A stretch of 48,534 nucleotides of DNA from an uncultured Lachnospiraceae bacterium (GTDB taxonomy: Bacteria; Bacillota; Clostridia; Lachnospirales; Lachnospiraceae): assembly GCA_910585295.1 (NCBI GenBank), contig CAJUDE010000033.1:1-48534 (forward strand). Direction: 5' to 3'. The notes beneath the pieces are model-generated. The model saw nothing but the letters and a program-made list of their open reading frames with translations. It made no database searches and was not told where the DNA came from. Below, one piece after another: positions 1 through 9,451 of this stretch. Numbering within the stretch: position 1 is the first letter of the stretch; every line of letters begins with the position of its first letter. A program made the translations under genes and the position numbers.

Positions 1-2172
1 CAGGGTTACATCTTTCTGGTAAACTGCATAGAAGTCCGTCTCTTCTTTTGTCAATGTAGCCTCCTGGCCTGGCTTTAACTCCCCTGTATAGCCAGAGGGG
101 TTCTCTTCCTCCCAGCCGATAAATGTAAAGCCCTCCAACTCTTTTGGCTCTGGGGCTTCTACCTTCCCACTGGGTTCAGATTTATCTGAAATAATAGATT
201 TCGTTTCCTTCCCACACCCATCGCCGGAATAAAAATTGGCTGTAAAGGTTCTCTTTTCCCTTTCCTCAAAAATAGCGTATAGATCGGTATCCCCCTCAAT
301 GTTAAGGTCCTCCCCTGGCTGATAGCCTTTCCCACTTCCATCTGGTTCTGTGTTCCATTCCAGGAACGTATGGCCTTCCCACTGCAAGGGATCTGCCGGC
401 TTTACCTGGGTGGTGTCCCCAATCTGGTACCTGCCGTCGTCCACCACCGTGCCTTGGGCGCCGTTTCCGATGTAATAGACATAATAACCGTACTGGGGGT
501 CTATTTCTGAAAGGTATACTTGATTTTTCTCCTTATCCAACACCGCATACCACTTCTTGCCGGAACCACCTGCATCTACAAAATTAATCTTCTTCATGTC
601 GCGCTCATGTAAAAGGGTATAAGTATTCGTCCCTTTCGCAATCACATACCCTTCCGACACCTTCAAATACAAAGTCACTGGATAGCTTAACGTATTGCTG
701 ATTTCTATTTTCCGGGCAATTGCCTGTCCTGTATTTAAATCCAGATAAAAACCATCCACACCAGACCCATCCACGCCATTTCCATAAAACTTTACATTTC
801 CGGATATTTCAAAAAAAGAACCTGTATTATTGGGGGAATACGCCGAATAAAAAATCGCCCCGCTTCCCGCACAATCTGGATATGTGGATACATTTCCCTC
901 AAAGTAGCCCCCATATAGATGTGTTTCTGTATCTCCATAGGAAATATGGTAGATACACCCGCCCTTACCAGCAGACGAATTACCAATAAACCGCCCCCCA
1001 TAAATAAAAAGCTTTGTACTCGCATTATAAAAAAATCCACCGCCAAATTGGTTTTCAGAAGATGTTGTTTTATTATACCGATATACCCCGCCATTAATGG
1101 TTACCACACTGTTGCTTGCGTACACTGCACCACCATACTCTAAGGATAAACAGTGTTCTATTATAACGTCATTAAAAACAGCCTTCCCTCCCAAAATACT
1201 AAGCGCAGCACCCATGCCTGCCGTTTTTACAAAATTCTGAAAATGGCACCCATTGTCCAGCGCTACTTCTCCACCATTCACTTCAATCATGGAAAATGGG
1301 GAGGATAAGGACGCCCCTTCCATGGTAATGTCTTTTATTGTCAAATTACTATTTTCATTTACACGGAACTTAGCGTTTCCATGTCCCCGCTTAATTGTCC
1401 CGCCGCCCCGTATCGTCACATTCCCAATTACTGTCAACGCCCCTTTTACTGTCAGGGTCACGCCCGGTTCCACAACAAGCTCCCCATTCTCCAGCGTTCC
1501 GTCCCCTTCCCAGGTGGTGTCCTCACTGATCACCCCACAGCCCAGCGCTGCCTTTGCGGCATACAACTCCTGCCACTCCCCCTGAACCTCTTCCAGCTTA
1601 TCCAAAGATTCTTTTTCATCCTTTGCCTTCTTCCCAGCAAAATTCTGCTCTTCGCCTTCTTCCTTCTCCATCCCCCTGGACATGCCCCCTCCCCTCACTG
1701 CCACATTGATTTTCGGCAGTTCCAAACCTTCCGCAGGAAAATAATGTTCTGGCAGAATCGGCGTAAAAACATAGATCCCCTCTGTTTCGCTGCTATACTC
1801 CGGCTGGCTCTCCCAGGCAACCTCTTCTATCATGGCTTGCTCTGGCTGGCTTCCACCTGCTGCTGCCTCGGATGGCGATATGGAACCTGCCTCTTCCATC
1901 TTGCGGCATGTAACTTTCAATGCCCCTGGAAGCCCAAGCCTTTCCAAAGGCGTCCCCATTTCCACCTGCCGCACCTTCACATCCTGGGGAAGCTCCTCAA
2001 ATGCCACAATTTCCATTTTTTGCGCCGCCAATGCCTTGCCCCCGCCATATTCTATCGGCAAGGATACAACCATCAAACAGACACATAGCAGGCCCGCTAA
2101 CATCCGCTGCCCAATAGGATGGTTCCGGCGCCCCTTCCATCCACTTAAATTACTTCCTTTCCTCTGTTCCAT
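1..2172 (-). CDS. Secreted surface protein with beta-helix-like region and InlB-type repeats (C-terminus beyond window)
   Basis: The reading frame is open for 724 codons from an ATG at 2172 to the window edge, so the C-terminus is missing. A good ribosome site (AAGGAG) lies 9 bases before the ATG. Residues 1-50 look like a long-n-region signal peptide: a basic start, a hydrophobic stretch and a likely cut after KALA. Residues about 215-420 carry glycine-rich GG-A/C-IY and YGG-F-GN turns typical of right-handed beta-helix or polymorphic-outer-membrane-like surface proteins. Near residues 545-630 and 640-724 are two copies of the Listeria-Bacteroides (InlB B) repeat, with the GYT/GHTF-W and D-YA-Y/F hallmarks. 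The likely role is cell-surface adhesion or display. No enzymatic motif is visible, and the anchor, if any, is outside the window. Confidence 0.85.
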   Translation of the reverse strand, partial: MEQRKGSNLSGWKGRRNHPIGQRMLAGLLCVCLMVVSLPIEYGGGKALAAQKMEIVAFEELPQDVKVRQVEMGTPLERLGLPGALKVTCRKMEEAGSISPSEAAAGGSQPEQAMIEEVAWESQPEYSSETEGIYVFTPILPEHYFPAEGLELPKINVAVRGGGMSRGMEKEEGEEQNFAGKKAKDEKESLDKLEEVQGEWQELYAAKAALGCGVISEDTTWEGDGTLENGELVVEPGVTLTVKGALTVIGNVTIRGGGTIKRGHGNAKFRVNENSNLTIKDITMEGASLSSPFSMIEVNGGEVALDNGCHFQNFVKTAGMGAALSILGGKAVFNDVIIEHCLSLEYGGAVYASNSVVTINGGVYRYNKTTSSENQFGGGFFYNASTKLFIYGGRFIGNSSAGKGGCIYHISYGDTETHLYGGYFEGNVSTYPDCAGSGAIFYSAYSPNNTGSFFEISGNVKFYGNGVDGSGVDGFYLDLNTGQAIARKIEISNTLSYPVTLYLKVSEGYVIAKGTNTYTLLHERDMKKINFVDAGGSGKKWYAVLDKEKNQVYLSEIDPQYGYYVYYIGNGAQGTVVDDGRYQIGDTTQVKPADPLQWEGHTFLEWNTEPDGSGKGYQPGEDLNIEGDTDLYAIFEEREKRTFTANFYSGDGCGKETKSIISDKSEPSGKVEAPEPKELEGFTFIGWEEENPSGYTGELKPGQEATLTKEETDFYAVYQKDVTL

Positions 2173-2241
2173 TTAGACCACACTCCTTGTGTTATACTTT
2201 GCTTCCTGCAATTTTTATGCGCTAACGCACTGTATACCTTG

Positions 2242-2270
2242 ATTATATAGAAACCCCCTGGGAAAAGCAA
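2242..2270 (-). promoter_or_regulatory. Sigma-A promoter for the surface protein gene
   Basis: On the minus strand, TTGCTT (2265-2270) and a perfect TATAAT (2242-2247) are 17 bases apart and lie about 70 bases before the ATG at 2172. Confidence 0.7.
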
Positions 2271-2313
2271 TGGGAAGGCCTAACCTTCTATGGAAAACAG
2301 TGATTTTAGACCT

Positions 2314-2346
2314 AAAAACGCCGCCAAGCCCACCTTGGCAGCGTTT
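2314..2346 (-). terminator. Rho-independent terminator, minus strand
   Basis: Thirteen-base arms with one mismatch (2316-2328 and 2334-2346) enclose a 5-base loop, and the minus-strand transcript ends in five U. It would stop transcription from the DHFR-like gene before the next promoter at 2242. The stretch 2347-2732 holds no convincing gene, only the hairpin at 2569-2615. Confidence 0.65.
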
Positions 2347-2568
2347 CTAAAATAATTGGCCGCTATATAGCAAACATTTTTCTGTTTCAATGCTCCGTAC
2401 TTGCGAAACTCCTAAGCTTCGTAAATTTCATGTACGATACATACAACTTTATCCGAATGCCCCATCCTGCAAACACAGAAAATTAACATTAATTTCCATG
2501 CCCCCATTGCCATATGCTGCTTTTTCAGGTATAATAATTAGCGTAATACAAATTCTAATCATACACTA

Positions 2569-2615
2569 TTGCTTTGCAATGCCTTCCGCTGACTTCTGAT
2601 TGCGGAAGGCATTGC
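2569..2615. repeat. Palindromic element
   Basis: A perfect 14-base inverted repeat (GCAATGCCTTCCGC at 2576-2589 and its complement at 2602-2615) is nested with a small hairpin, ATTGC-TTT-GCAAT, at 2569-2581. No T-tract follows on either strand, so it does not look like a terminator. Its GCAATGCC/GGCATTGC motifs resemble the hairpins in the 74-bp tandem unit near 43.9 kb. Confidence 0.55.
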
Positions 2616-2732
2616 TATGCCATAAGGAATTATCCCTTCCCTAAGCCCTGGACATAGCATAAAACGCTTTCGCCTTCCTGGCCCCTCAGCTTACGGGCTG
2701 CCCCTCTGCCAAAAGCCTCTGAATGCCATAGT

Positions 2733-3251
2733 TTAGCTAAGTTTCCTTCTATAAACCAATTCTGCAAACTGCCCATATTTTTTCACCTCTTCCAGAACAA
2801 AGCGCCTCACCACTTCTTTCTGGGAAAATAATGGGATCCCGTCCCCTAATAATACAGGCGCAATCTGTATCACCATGCAGTCCACCATATCGTGGTCAAG
2901 AAGCGGGGACAGAACTGTGTTCCCGCCGACAACCCAAATATTTTTCTCCCTGCCCAACTGCTTTACAAACTCCACAACACTGCCGTCCACTGGCGTAAAC
3001 CCTTTTAAAGGCAATTGCCTGGAATGGGTAAAAACATAATTCTGGGTTGTAGGGTAAATTTCCCCCGCATCGCCCAATTTTTCTATTTCAGAAAATGTCC
3101 TTTTTCCCATTAAAGTAATATCCATGCCCTGATAAAAATTCTCATACCCTGTCTCTTCTGTGGTTCCCGTTTGGTACAGCCAATCTAAATTATGGCTTTT
3201 ATCTGCAAGGTACCCGTCTAGTGTAATGCAGCCATAAAAATACACGCCCAT
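2733..3251 (-). CDS. Dihydrofolate reductase / RibD C-terminal-like reductase
   Basis: This 172-residue protein has the DHFR-like fold of the RibD C-terminal family: a TLDGYLAD motif at the N-terminus, MGKRTF near residue 50, the nucleotide-binding VVGGNTVL around residue 100 and VLLGDGIPLF near residue 135. Members (YyaP/YwjB type) are NADPH-dependent reductases whose substrates are mostly unknown, so folate reduction should not be assumed. An AGGAGGGA ribosome site stands 8 bases before the ATG. It follows sbcC by 80 bases on the same strand with no clear terminator between, so read-through is possible. Confidence 0.85.
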   Translation of the reverse strand: MGVYFYGCITLDGYLADKSHNLDWLYQTGTTEETGYENFYQGMDITLMGKRTFSEIEKLGDAGEIYPTTQNYVFTHSRQLPLKGFTPVDGSVVEFVKQLGREKNIWVVGGNTVLSPLLDHDMVDCMVIQIAPVLLGDGIPLFSQKEVVRRFVLEEVKKYGQFAELVYRRKLS

Positions 3252-3331
3252 GCCCGTGGTTCCCTCCTAACCTTTCCATTATTCTCTTTCCATACGCTTC
3301 CACTGATTTTTGCATGGGGCTTTAAAAGCCC

Positions 3332-6157
3332 TCAGCTCTCCAGCACCCATTTTGCATGGCTCCCCTTATCGCTTTTACTAACCACTAACTTTCGGTCTAT
3401 TTGCTCCTTCAGCTCGGTTACATGGGAAATAATGCCCACCAGCCTGGTATCCCCGGCAAGCTCATTTAAAATGCCAATCGCCCGCCCCCTGGCTTCCTCA
3501 TCCAAGGAACCAAATCCCTCGTCAATAAACATCGTATCCAAATGCACCCGCCCAGCCGCATTCTGTATTACGTCCGCCATGCCAAGAGCCATAGAAAGGG
3601 CGGCAAGGAATGACTCCCCTCCAGATAAGGTCTTAACATCCCGCACTTTATCCGTCGCTAAGTCATAGATATCCAAATCCAGCCCAGCCTCCCCTTGTTT
3701 CCCCAAATGCTCCACGTCCCGGCACTGCAGCATAAACTGGTTCCCATTGATTTTAACCAGCCTTCGGTTTGCCTCGCCAATCACGGAACGGAAATACCTC
3801 CGTTGGACATAAGTTTGGAAATCCAGCCGGATATGCTGGGGCAGGTTCCCATTTGCCGTCTTGTCCAGATTGCCCACCACCTCATACTGCCGCTTTAAGC
3901 TTTCCCGTTCCTCAAACAGTTTTCCTAACTGCTTGTTTGCCTGCTGGCTGCGGGTCTTGATAGCGGCAAGCTTAAGCTTCTCCTTTTCCAGGGCTTTTGC
4001 CTCCATTTGCAGCCGATGGGCATATTCTAAAAGCCTATCGGTTTGCACTGGCTCCTTCCCCTCCAATTGCTGCCTTAGCAAATTCAGGTTTTTCTGCTGC
4101 TCTGCCAGCGTCCCCTGGTTCCCCGCAATCTCCTGGCGAAGCTTCTGCAAAGATCCCTCCGCTTGCGCCCTATGGTTTTCCAGGGCGGCTTTTTCCCTCT
4201 CTATTTGCTGCAATTTCCCCTTTAATTCCTGTACATTTGCAAAAGGCAGCTCCTTTAACAGTGATTCTTTGGCATGGTTTGCCTTCTCAAATTCCAGCTT
4301 TGCCGCATACTGCCGCTCTGTCAGCTCCCTTTGCTCACGTTCCAGGCTTTCTTGCTCTTGCTTAAGCTTCTCCTGCTGCCCTTCCAGTTGTTTTAGCCTG
4401 CTTTGTTTTTGTTTTGCTGTTTCCAAAAGTGCTGCCGCCTGCTGGCTTTGCCTTTCACACTCCGCTAAAGCGGGCAGGACCATGCCTGGATGGAAACCTT
4501 CCCCAAACATGCGCTTCCCATCCTGCTCCAACAGGGATTTTTGCGTTTCACATTCTTCCTGGGCTTTCTGAAATTTTTCCCGGCGCTGGTTCAGCCTATG
4601 GTCTGCCTGCTCCCGTTCCCTTTTCGCCTGCTCCACCTGCTGCTGGGTCACCGCTTTGGGGGAAAGCAGGGCTTTCCTGGGATGTTCCAAGGAGCCGCAA
4701 ACCGGGCAAGGCTGCCCCTCCTGCAAGCTTTCTGCTATAATCCCTACCTGCGCTTTCATAAAGCTGCTGTTTTTTTCCTCATACTCCTGGCTCTTTTGCT
4801 GATACTCCAGCAAAGCTTTCCCCGCCTGCTGCCGTTCCTGCTCCCGTTTTTCCTCCGATATCTGGAGACGCCTGTGCATCTTGGCCATTTCCCTTAATAG
4901 GGATTGCCTTACCGCCAGTTCCTTTACCGTTTCTGTAAGGGTGGGGATTTGTGTGGCTGCTTCCTCCAATTCCCCTTTCTGCCCTTGGGCATGCTGCATC
5001 GCATTGTGCAGCTTTTCCAGTTTTTCCTTTACCAGCCCAAACGCCGCTTCCACTTCCTGCTGTTTTCCCCTTGCAGATTCCACAGACTTCTGCTGTTCCT
5101 TTAACGCCTCATATTTTGGCAGCAGCCCTTTCCACCTGGCAGCCTGCTCTGACAATTCCGGCAGGCGCCGCTCCAATTGCTGACGCAAGGCCTGAAGCTG
5201 GCTGGACGCTTCCTGTTCCTGAGCCTTCTGCTGCCCCAACAGTTCCTTACGGGCAGCTAACGCTTCCTCTGCGTTCCTTGCCTGTAAGAATAGCTGGTTG
5301 ACTTCCTTCGCCTGACGGATTTTCCAGGAATTTTCCTCCTCATGTTTCCGGTTCCTGGCTTCCCGCCCGCGGATTTCTTCCTCTTTGCCCTCCATTTCAT
5401 CCAGAAGATGGGCGAGGGCTTGCTGGACGCGCTCTGGGTTGGTTTCCAAAAGCCCGCGGCATTCCTCCCATTCTTCTGTATAAAGGCTGCCTGGCAAACA
5501 CTGGACTCCCTGAATTTCATGGCTGCACAGCTTGCGGTTATCCTCTAACTGCCCATACACCGCCTTGCACTTCTCCCGCAGCTTTGCCTGAAGGCTGGCA
5601 TACACATCCGTATCAAATATCCTGGAAAATATTTCTTTACGTTCCTTAGAAGAGGCATGGAGCAGCTTTAAAAACTCCCCTTGGGCAATCATGGCAACCT
5701 GAGTAAACTGCGGCGCGCCTATACCCAGCACCTCCGCAATTTTTTCATTTATCTCCCTGGCTTTCCCAGGAAATTCCCGCCCGTCGGGCATCCACAATGT
5801 AACAGACGCATTTTCTTTGGTCAGGGCGTACTCCCCCTCTTTGTTCTTCCTCCTGCTTGTCCTTTTGTAGTTTGGGTTCCTACGGATTCGGTATTCTTTT
5901 CCATCGTATTGAAATGTAAACTCCACAAAAGTAGGGATATCCGGGTCTGCATACTGGCTGCGCATCATATCCCCTTCCCGCGCCCCGCCGCTGGCATGGT
6001 CGTAAAGCGCATAGGTGATGGCGTCAAACACAGTCGTTTTCCCGGCTCCTGTATCCCCAGTGATCAAAAAAACCCCCTGCCCCACCTTGGAAAAATCTAT
6101 GGTTTCCTGGCTGGCATAAGAGCCAAAGGCTGACATAACAAGTTTTACCGGCTTCAT
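3332..6157 (-). CDS. sbcC: SbcC nuclease ATPase subunit
   Basis: This 941-residue SMC/Rad50-type ATPase partners SbcD in the complex that opens and degrades DNA hairpins and processes blocked DNA ends. Visible parts in order: Walker A GDTGAGKT at residues 34-41, a Q-loop region near 160 (AQGEFL), long coiled coils, a CPVC zinc hook near residue 484, a second coiled coil, the ABC signature LSGGESF near 842 and Walker B MFIDEGFGSLDEE near 880. The size is normal for Gram-positive SbcC. The ATG overlaps the sbcD stop by 4 bases (ATGA), implying coupled translation. Confidence 0.97.
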   Translation of the reverse strand: MKPVKLVMSAFGSYASQETIDFSKVGQGVFLITGDTGAGKTTVFDAITYALYDHASGGAREGDMMRSQYADPDIPTFVEFTFQYDGKEYRIRRNPNYKRTSRRKNKEGEYALTKENASVTLWMPDGREFPGKAREINEKIAEVLGIGAPQFTQVAMIAQGEFLKLLHASSKERKEIFSRIFDTDVYASLQAKLREKCKAVYGQLEDNRKLCSHEIQGVQCLPGSLYTEEWEECRGLLETNPERVQQALAHLLDEMEGKEEEIRGREARNRKHEEENSWKIRQAKEVNQLFLQARNAEEALAARKELLGQQKAQEQEASSQLQALRQQLERRLPELSEQAARWKGLLPKYEALKEQQKSVESARGKQQEVEAAFGLVKEKLEKLHNAMQHAQGQKGELEEAATQIPTLTETVKELAVRQSLLREMAKMHRRLQISEEKREQERQQAGKALLEYQQKSQEYEEKNSSFMKAQVGIIAESLQEGQPCPVCGSLEHPRKALLSPKAVTQQQVEQAKREREQADHRLNQRREKFQKAQEECETQKSLLEQDGKRMFGEGFHPGMVLPALAECERQSQQAAALLETAKQKQSRLKQLEGQQEKLKQEQESLEREQRELTERQYAAKLEFEKANHAKESLLKELPFANVQELKGKLQQIEREKAALENHRAQAEGSLQKLRQEIAGNQGTLAEQQKNLNLLRQQLEGKEPVQTDRLLEYAHRLQMEAKALEKEKLKLAAIKTRSQQANKQLGKLFEERESLKRQYEVVGNLDKTANGNLPQHIRLDFQTYVQRRYFRSVIGEANRRLVKINGNQFMLQCRDVEHLGKQGEAGLDLDIYDLATDKVRDVKTLSGGESFLAALSMALGMADVIQNAAGRVHLDTMFIDEGFGSLDEEARGRAIGILNELAGDTRLVGIISHVTELKEQIDRKLVVSKSDKGSHAKWVLES

Positions 6158-7320
6158 ATAGCTTCCCCTCCCAACTGCTCCAAGATTTCTGCAACTATCC
6201 GTTCTTCTTCCTCGCCCATGGGCTGGCTTTGCATCTCCTGATAAAACATACGGAACGCTTCCATTGGATGGAGCAGGGCGATCCCTTCTTCCTGCGGTTC
6301 AAGGACGCTCCTGGTCCTGGCGTTATCTACCCGCAATTCCAGGATAGAGCTATATACTTCCTCCAACTGTTCTTTGGGGCGGTATGGCTCCTTTTCGTCC
6401 GTCAAGGTCACGCTAATAAAATCATGGCAGTTTTCTTTTGTCGCCCTGGCTATTATTTCTTGCAGCAGCCCGCGCTCCCGCCGCACTTCCTGGATTGGCT
6501 TTAGCGGAAGGGAGGTGATTTCCACTCCCTGCCCTTTCGCCCCAAGCTCCACCATAGTGACTGCTTTTTTATGGAATTCCTCGCTTACAGAATATTTGAG
6601 CGGTGTGCCAGAATAACGGATATGTGGGGATTTGACTTGCTGCGCGCCATGGATATGCCCCAGCGCCACATAGTCAAACTGTTCCACCACGGACGCGTCC
6701 ACATTATCAAGCCCGCCTACCGTTATCACAGACTGCTCAGAATCACAAGTCTGCGGCTTCTGCCCCTGGCTGGTGTAAAACTGGTGGGACAGCAGCACGT
6801 TGCGCTTTGTGTAATCCACCCGCTCCCTGCCCAAAATCCCTTGCACTGCGCTTTCATAATCAGTGACAACGCCCTCCTCAAATAAATGGCGTACATACCC
6901 AGGCTTCAAAAAAGGCAGCAAGTAAAAAGAAACCTCACCATGGCCATCCTGAAGCGCTACTTTTTTCAGGTATTCGTCCGGCTGGGTAGGGGCCATTACC
7001 GACACGTAAATCTGATGCTTTTCCAAAAAAGAGCTGGCATAGCTCAGCCGCTTAGCATTGTCATGGTTCCCAGCAATGATAAGCACTGGGATTTGCGGCT
7101 CAAGCCCCGCTAACTCCTGTAAAAAACCATCAAATACCGTATATGCCTCTCCCGATGGGACAGATCGGTCAAAGATATCCCCACAAATTAAAATTGCGTC
7201 TGGGCGATGTTCCTTCGCCAGCCCCACAATCTGAGCCAGTACCGCCTGCTGGTTCTCTGCTAAATTATAATAGTGAAGCTGCTTGCCAATATGCAAATCT
7301 GATAAATGAAAAAACTTCAT
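6154..7320 (-). CDS. sbcD: SbcD exonuclease subunit
   Basis: This 388-residue Mre11-like metallophosphoesterase is the nuclease half of SbcCD. Metal-binding motifs are present in order: DLH at residues 8-10, GDIFD at 47-51, GNHD at 84-87, SHQF in the middle, and GHIHG further on. A C-terminal capping domain follows. It lies 23 bases after the patatin-like gene and overlaps sbcC by 4 bases, so the three genes probably share a transcript from the promoter at about 8240-8260. Confidence 0.97.
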   Translation of the reverse strand: MKFFHLSDLHIGKQLHYYNLAENQQAVLAQIVGLAKEHRPDAILICGDIFDRSVPSGEAYTVFDGFLQELAGLEPQIPVLIIAGNHDNAKRLSYASSFLEKHQIYVSVMAPTQPDEYLKKVALQDGHGEVSFYLLPFLKPGYVRHLFEEGVVTDYESAVQGILGRERVDYTKRNVLLSHQFYTSQGQKPQTCDSEQSVITVGGLDNVDASVVEQFDYVALGHIHGAQQVKSPHIRYSGTPLKYSVSEEFHKKAVTMVELGAKGQGVEITSLPLKPIQEVRRERGLLQEIIARATKENCHDFISVTLTDEKEPYRPKEQLEEVYSSILELRVDNARTRSVLEPQEEGIALLHPMEAFRMFYQEMQSQPMGEEEERIVAEILEQLGGEAI

Positions 7321-7343
7321 AATGCCTCCATCCTTTGTTACCC

Positions 7344-8192
7344 TTATGCAATTTGCAAATAACGCTTTAAGTCCTCCATCTGCTTTTTTGCCTGCTGATA
7401 GCCTTCGTCATATAGCTTTGTCAGCTTTTCCGGGTTTGCCTCTGTCCGCCCTACGCCATGGGTAGTCTCTGGCGCAATCACAAATACTTCCCCCGCCTCT
7501 TCCCGCTCCATCAATTCCTGGATACAGGCATTGTACCGCTCTGGCCTGTTCTTAATGTCGTCGGCAATTTTGGGGTATTTTTTATACAGCTTCCTGGATA
7601 TGTCCCCAGCCCGTTCTGCTTTCTTTACGTAACCCCGTTCCCTGGTCAGCACCACAATATTTTTATCGCAGCCCTCCTCCATCGCATGTTTATATGGCAC
7701 GGAATCGGAAAGCCCCCCATCCAAATAATAATGGTTCCCGACCTTCACTGGCTGGAATAAAATAGGCAAGGCGCAGCTTGCCACAATGACGTCAAATTTA
7801 TCATCCCTCCTGGGGACTTCCAGATACTCCGGCTTCCCAGTGTGGATGTTAGTCACGCAGGCCTCTACCTTACCAGGGAAAGCCTCAAATGCATCATAGT
7901 CAAAAGCCTCCAGCTTATTTGGCACCTCCCCAAACACAAAGGGGATATTATAAAAGCTTCTATCTTTTAATAAATGGCGCATCCCCATATAGCGTTTGTC
8001 ATTCATATATTTCTGGGCAATGGCAAGGTTCCTGCCTCTCTGTTTCGACAGATAAGAGACCCCGTAAGCAATGCCTGCCGACACCCCAATAAAGTAATCC
8101 GGCATAATATTTTCCTCTAAAAACGCATCTGTCACGCCACAGCTAAACAATGTCCGGCTTGCGCCGCCCTCCAATGTGATCCCAAGTTTCAT
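7344..8192 (-). CDS. Patatin-like phospholipase family protein
   Basis: This 282-residue protein has the complete patatin catalytic dyad: a glycine-rich oxyanion stretch at residues 7-11, the nucleophile elbow GVSAG with Ser38, and DGG with Asp159. The family hydrolyses acyl esters of lipids, but the substrate here is unknown. No signal peptide is seen, so it is probably cytoplasmic, as in the YjjU/RssA-like bacterial group. It is the first gene of a likely three-gene unit with sbcD and sbcC; no functional link to DNA repair is evident. Confidence 0.9.
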   Translation of the reverse strand: MKLGITLEGGASRTLFSCGVTDAFLEENIMPDYFIGVSAGIAYGVSYLSKQRGRNLAIAQKYMNDKRYMGMRHLLKDRSFYNIPFVFGEVPNKLEAFDYDAFEAFPGKVEACVTNIHTGKPEYLEVPRRDDKFDVIVASCALPILFQPVKVGNHYYLDGGLSDSVPYKHAMEEGCDKNIVVLTRERGYVKKAERAGDISRKLYKKYPKIADDIKNRPERYNACIQELMEREEAGEVFVIAPETTHGVGRTEANPEKLTKLYDEGYQQAKKQMEDLKRYLQIA

Positions 8193-8234
8193 TCTATTTC
8201 CATTCCTTTCTGCATCAAAATTCTACCGTTTAGT

Positions 8235-8263
8235 ATTTTACAGGATTTTCATTTTATTTACAA
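8235..8263 (-). promoter_or_regulatory. Sigma-A promoter for patatin-sbcDC
   Basis: On the minus strand, TTGTAA (8258-8263) and TAAAAT (8235-8240) are 17 bases apart, about 40 bases before the patatin ATG. Confidence 0.65.
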
Positions 8264-8290
8264 TCTTAATCTTTCACGTCTTTCCAGCAC

Positions 8291-8318
8291 TTGTAATTTT
8301 TTCCCAAATCGTTATAAT
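8291..8318 (+). promoter_or_regulatory. Sigma-A promoter for the 87-residue protein
   Basis: TTGTAA (8291-8296) and TATAAT (8313-8318) are 16 bases apart and lie about 65 bases before the ATG at 8385. It is divergent from the patatin promoter. Confidence 0.65.
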
Positions 8319-8384
8319 GGAAGGTAAAGAACTACAGGTTTAGATTGAAATGCCTTTATTAGGGGAAACAAGGAGGGACTTCCA

Positions 8385-8648
8385 ATGAACCAGCCACAAG
8401 AATTTTGCATGACTTATTCTGGCCTGCTTATGCAGAAAGATGGGAAAAAAATTGTACGGGTCGTTTTTGAACGGGGTAAAGATTACGCAGAAGGGGTAGT
8501 CCCCTCTGGCGCGATTGAACGCTCCTCCGGCTTCACGCAGGAAGAACTGCAGCAGCTAAGCGACTACCTTATCCAAAATGGGGATGATATCCTTGCCAAG
8601 GCAAAAGAGGTGAACCCCCTTCGGAACTGGATGAAGAAAAAAGAATAA
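8385..8648 (+). CDS. Small hypothetical protein, 87 residues
   Basis: I do not recognise this family. It is a soluble, charged 87-residue protein with no signal peptide, membrane segment or cysteine pair. A beta-rich first half (KIVRVVFERG, YAEGVVPSG) leads to a helical C-terminal half (EELQQLSDYLIQNGDDI), and it ends in a basic tail. A strong AAGGAGG site before the ATG and its own upstream promoter support it as real. It is monocistronic and converges on the ABC permease gene, with a long inverted repeat between them. Confidence 0.8.
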   Translation: MNQPQEFCMTYSGLLMQKDGKKIVRVVFERGKDYAEGVVPSGAIERSSGFTQEELQQLSDYLIQNGDDILAKAKEVNPLRNWMKKKE

Positions 8649-8673
8649 TCCTCAGTTATTCTATTAACATATG

Positions 8674-8750
8674 GAAACAATAAGCCTGTTGTAAATTTGG
8701 GGAATGCATATGATAGCCAACCCCGAAATTTACAACAGGCCCATTGTTTC
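8674..8750. terminator. Long imperfect inverted repeat between convergent genes, probable bidirectional terminator
   Basis: Arms 8674-8702 and 8721-8750 are about 30 bases each. They pair through GAAACAAT, then a two-base mismatch, then a 15-base perfect block, then GGGG, with a single-base bulge and an 18-base loop. T-tracts are weak on both strands. It sits between the plus-strand 87-residue gene and the minus-strand ABC permease, as a shared terminator would. A palindromic mobile remnant is an alternative. Confidence 0.6.
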
Positions 8751-8795
8751 ACTTTCTAAAACAGCAACCCAATAGTTTGGGCTTTTCTATGTTTG

Positions 8796-9449
8796 TTAAA
8801 ATTCCTTTTTCTCCAAAATAACCATACTGACCCTGCCAGAAATTAGTAACACCACTATTGCAGCAACAGCCAAAACCGTTACAAGCGCACCAAAGCCCAA
8901 CTCTTGCAGCCCACTTAGGAACCCATTAAAGTTTATGCCCAAAGCTTCCTCCATTTTTAACCCAACGAAAATTGCTGCAGCAACTACCCCCACTATTACA
9001 AATATTGCTATCCTTCCTTTTTCCCCGCCAAACTTTAACTGGAATGGAAGCATTACCGCAACAACCAGCAGCATGATTGGCAAAATTAATATTGCAACCA
9101 TCAGCGTGTCATTTGCCGGAACCAGTTTCCTTATTTCTCCGCCAACCATCGCCGCCAACATAGAAAACAGCCAGCACCCTCCGCCCATAAGAAGCCCAAA
9201 GCCATACTTCTCCACTACATACCCTTTCCTTGTTATGGGAAGCGAAAACAGGAACGCATTGCCATTGTCAAACTCATCATAGCTAATTGTGCTTAATGAA
9301 AACTGTGCGCCAATAAACGACATATAGCAAATAATAAAGGAAGCGTCCTGCGCCATTATAACTAACAAAACTGTAACAAGCACTAAGGACAAGAAGAATT
9401 TCTTCTGAGCTGCCATAAGCCTTAAATCTTTTATCAATAACCCTTTCAT
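8796..9449 (-). CDS. ABC-2 type transporter permease
   Basis: This 217-residue membrane protein has about six hydrophobic segments, starting with the cytoplasmic MKGLLIKDLRL that is characteristic of the ABC-2 permease subgroup paired with small ATPases. It contains the SYDEFDNGNAFLFSLPITRK loop typical of this family. It follows the ATPase by 2 bases and is the last gene of the GntR cassette. The substrate cannot be told; YtrA-regulated transporters respond to cell-wall stress or antimicrobial peptides in Bacillus, which is only a suggestion here. Confidence 0.88.
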   Translation of the reverse strand: MKGLLIKDLRLMAAQKKFFLSLVLVTVLLVIMAQDASFIICYMSFIGAQFSLSTISYDEFDNGNAFLFSLPITRKGYVVEKYGFGLLMGGGCWLFSMLAAMVGGEIRKLVPANDTLMVAILILPIMLLVVAVMLPFQLKFGGEKGRIAIFVIVGVVAAAIFVGLKMEEALGINFNGFLSGLQELGFGALVTVLAVAAIVVLLISGRVSMVILEKKEF

Positions 9450-9451
9450 CC

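Noticed and set aside
720..1143. Plus- and minus-strand frames within the left-edge surface gene
   Set aside because: The continuous minus-strand frame from 2172 to the edge, with signal peptide and known repeats, explains the region.
3432..5548. Several plus-strand open frames of 60-236 codons inside sbcC
   Set aside because: They are antisense shadows of a well-conserved gene, without ribosome sites or recognisable products.
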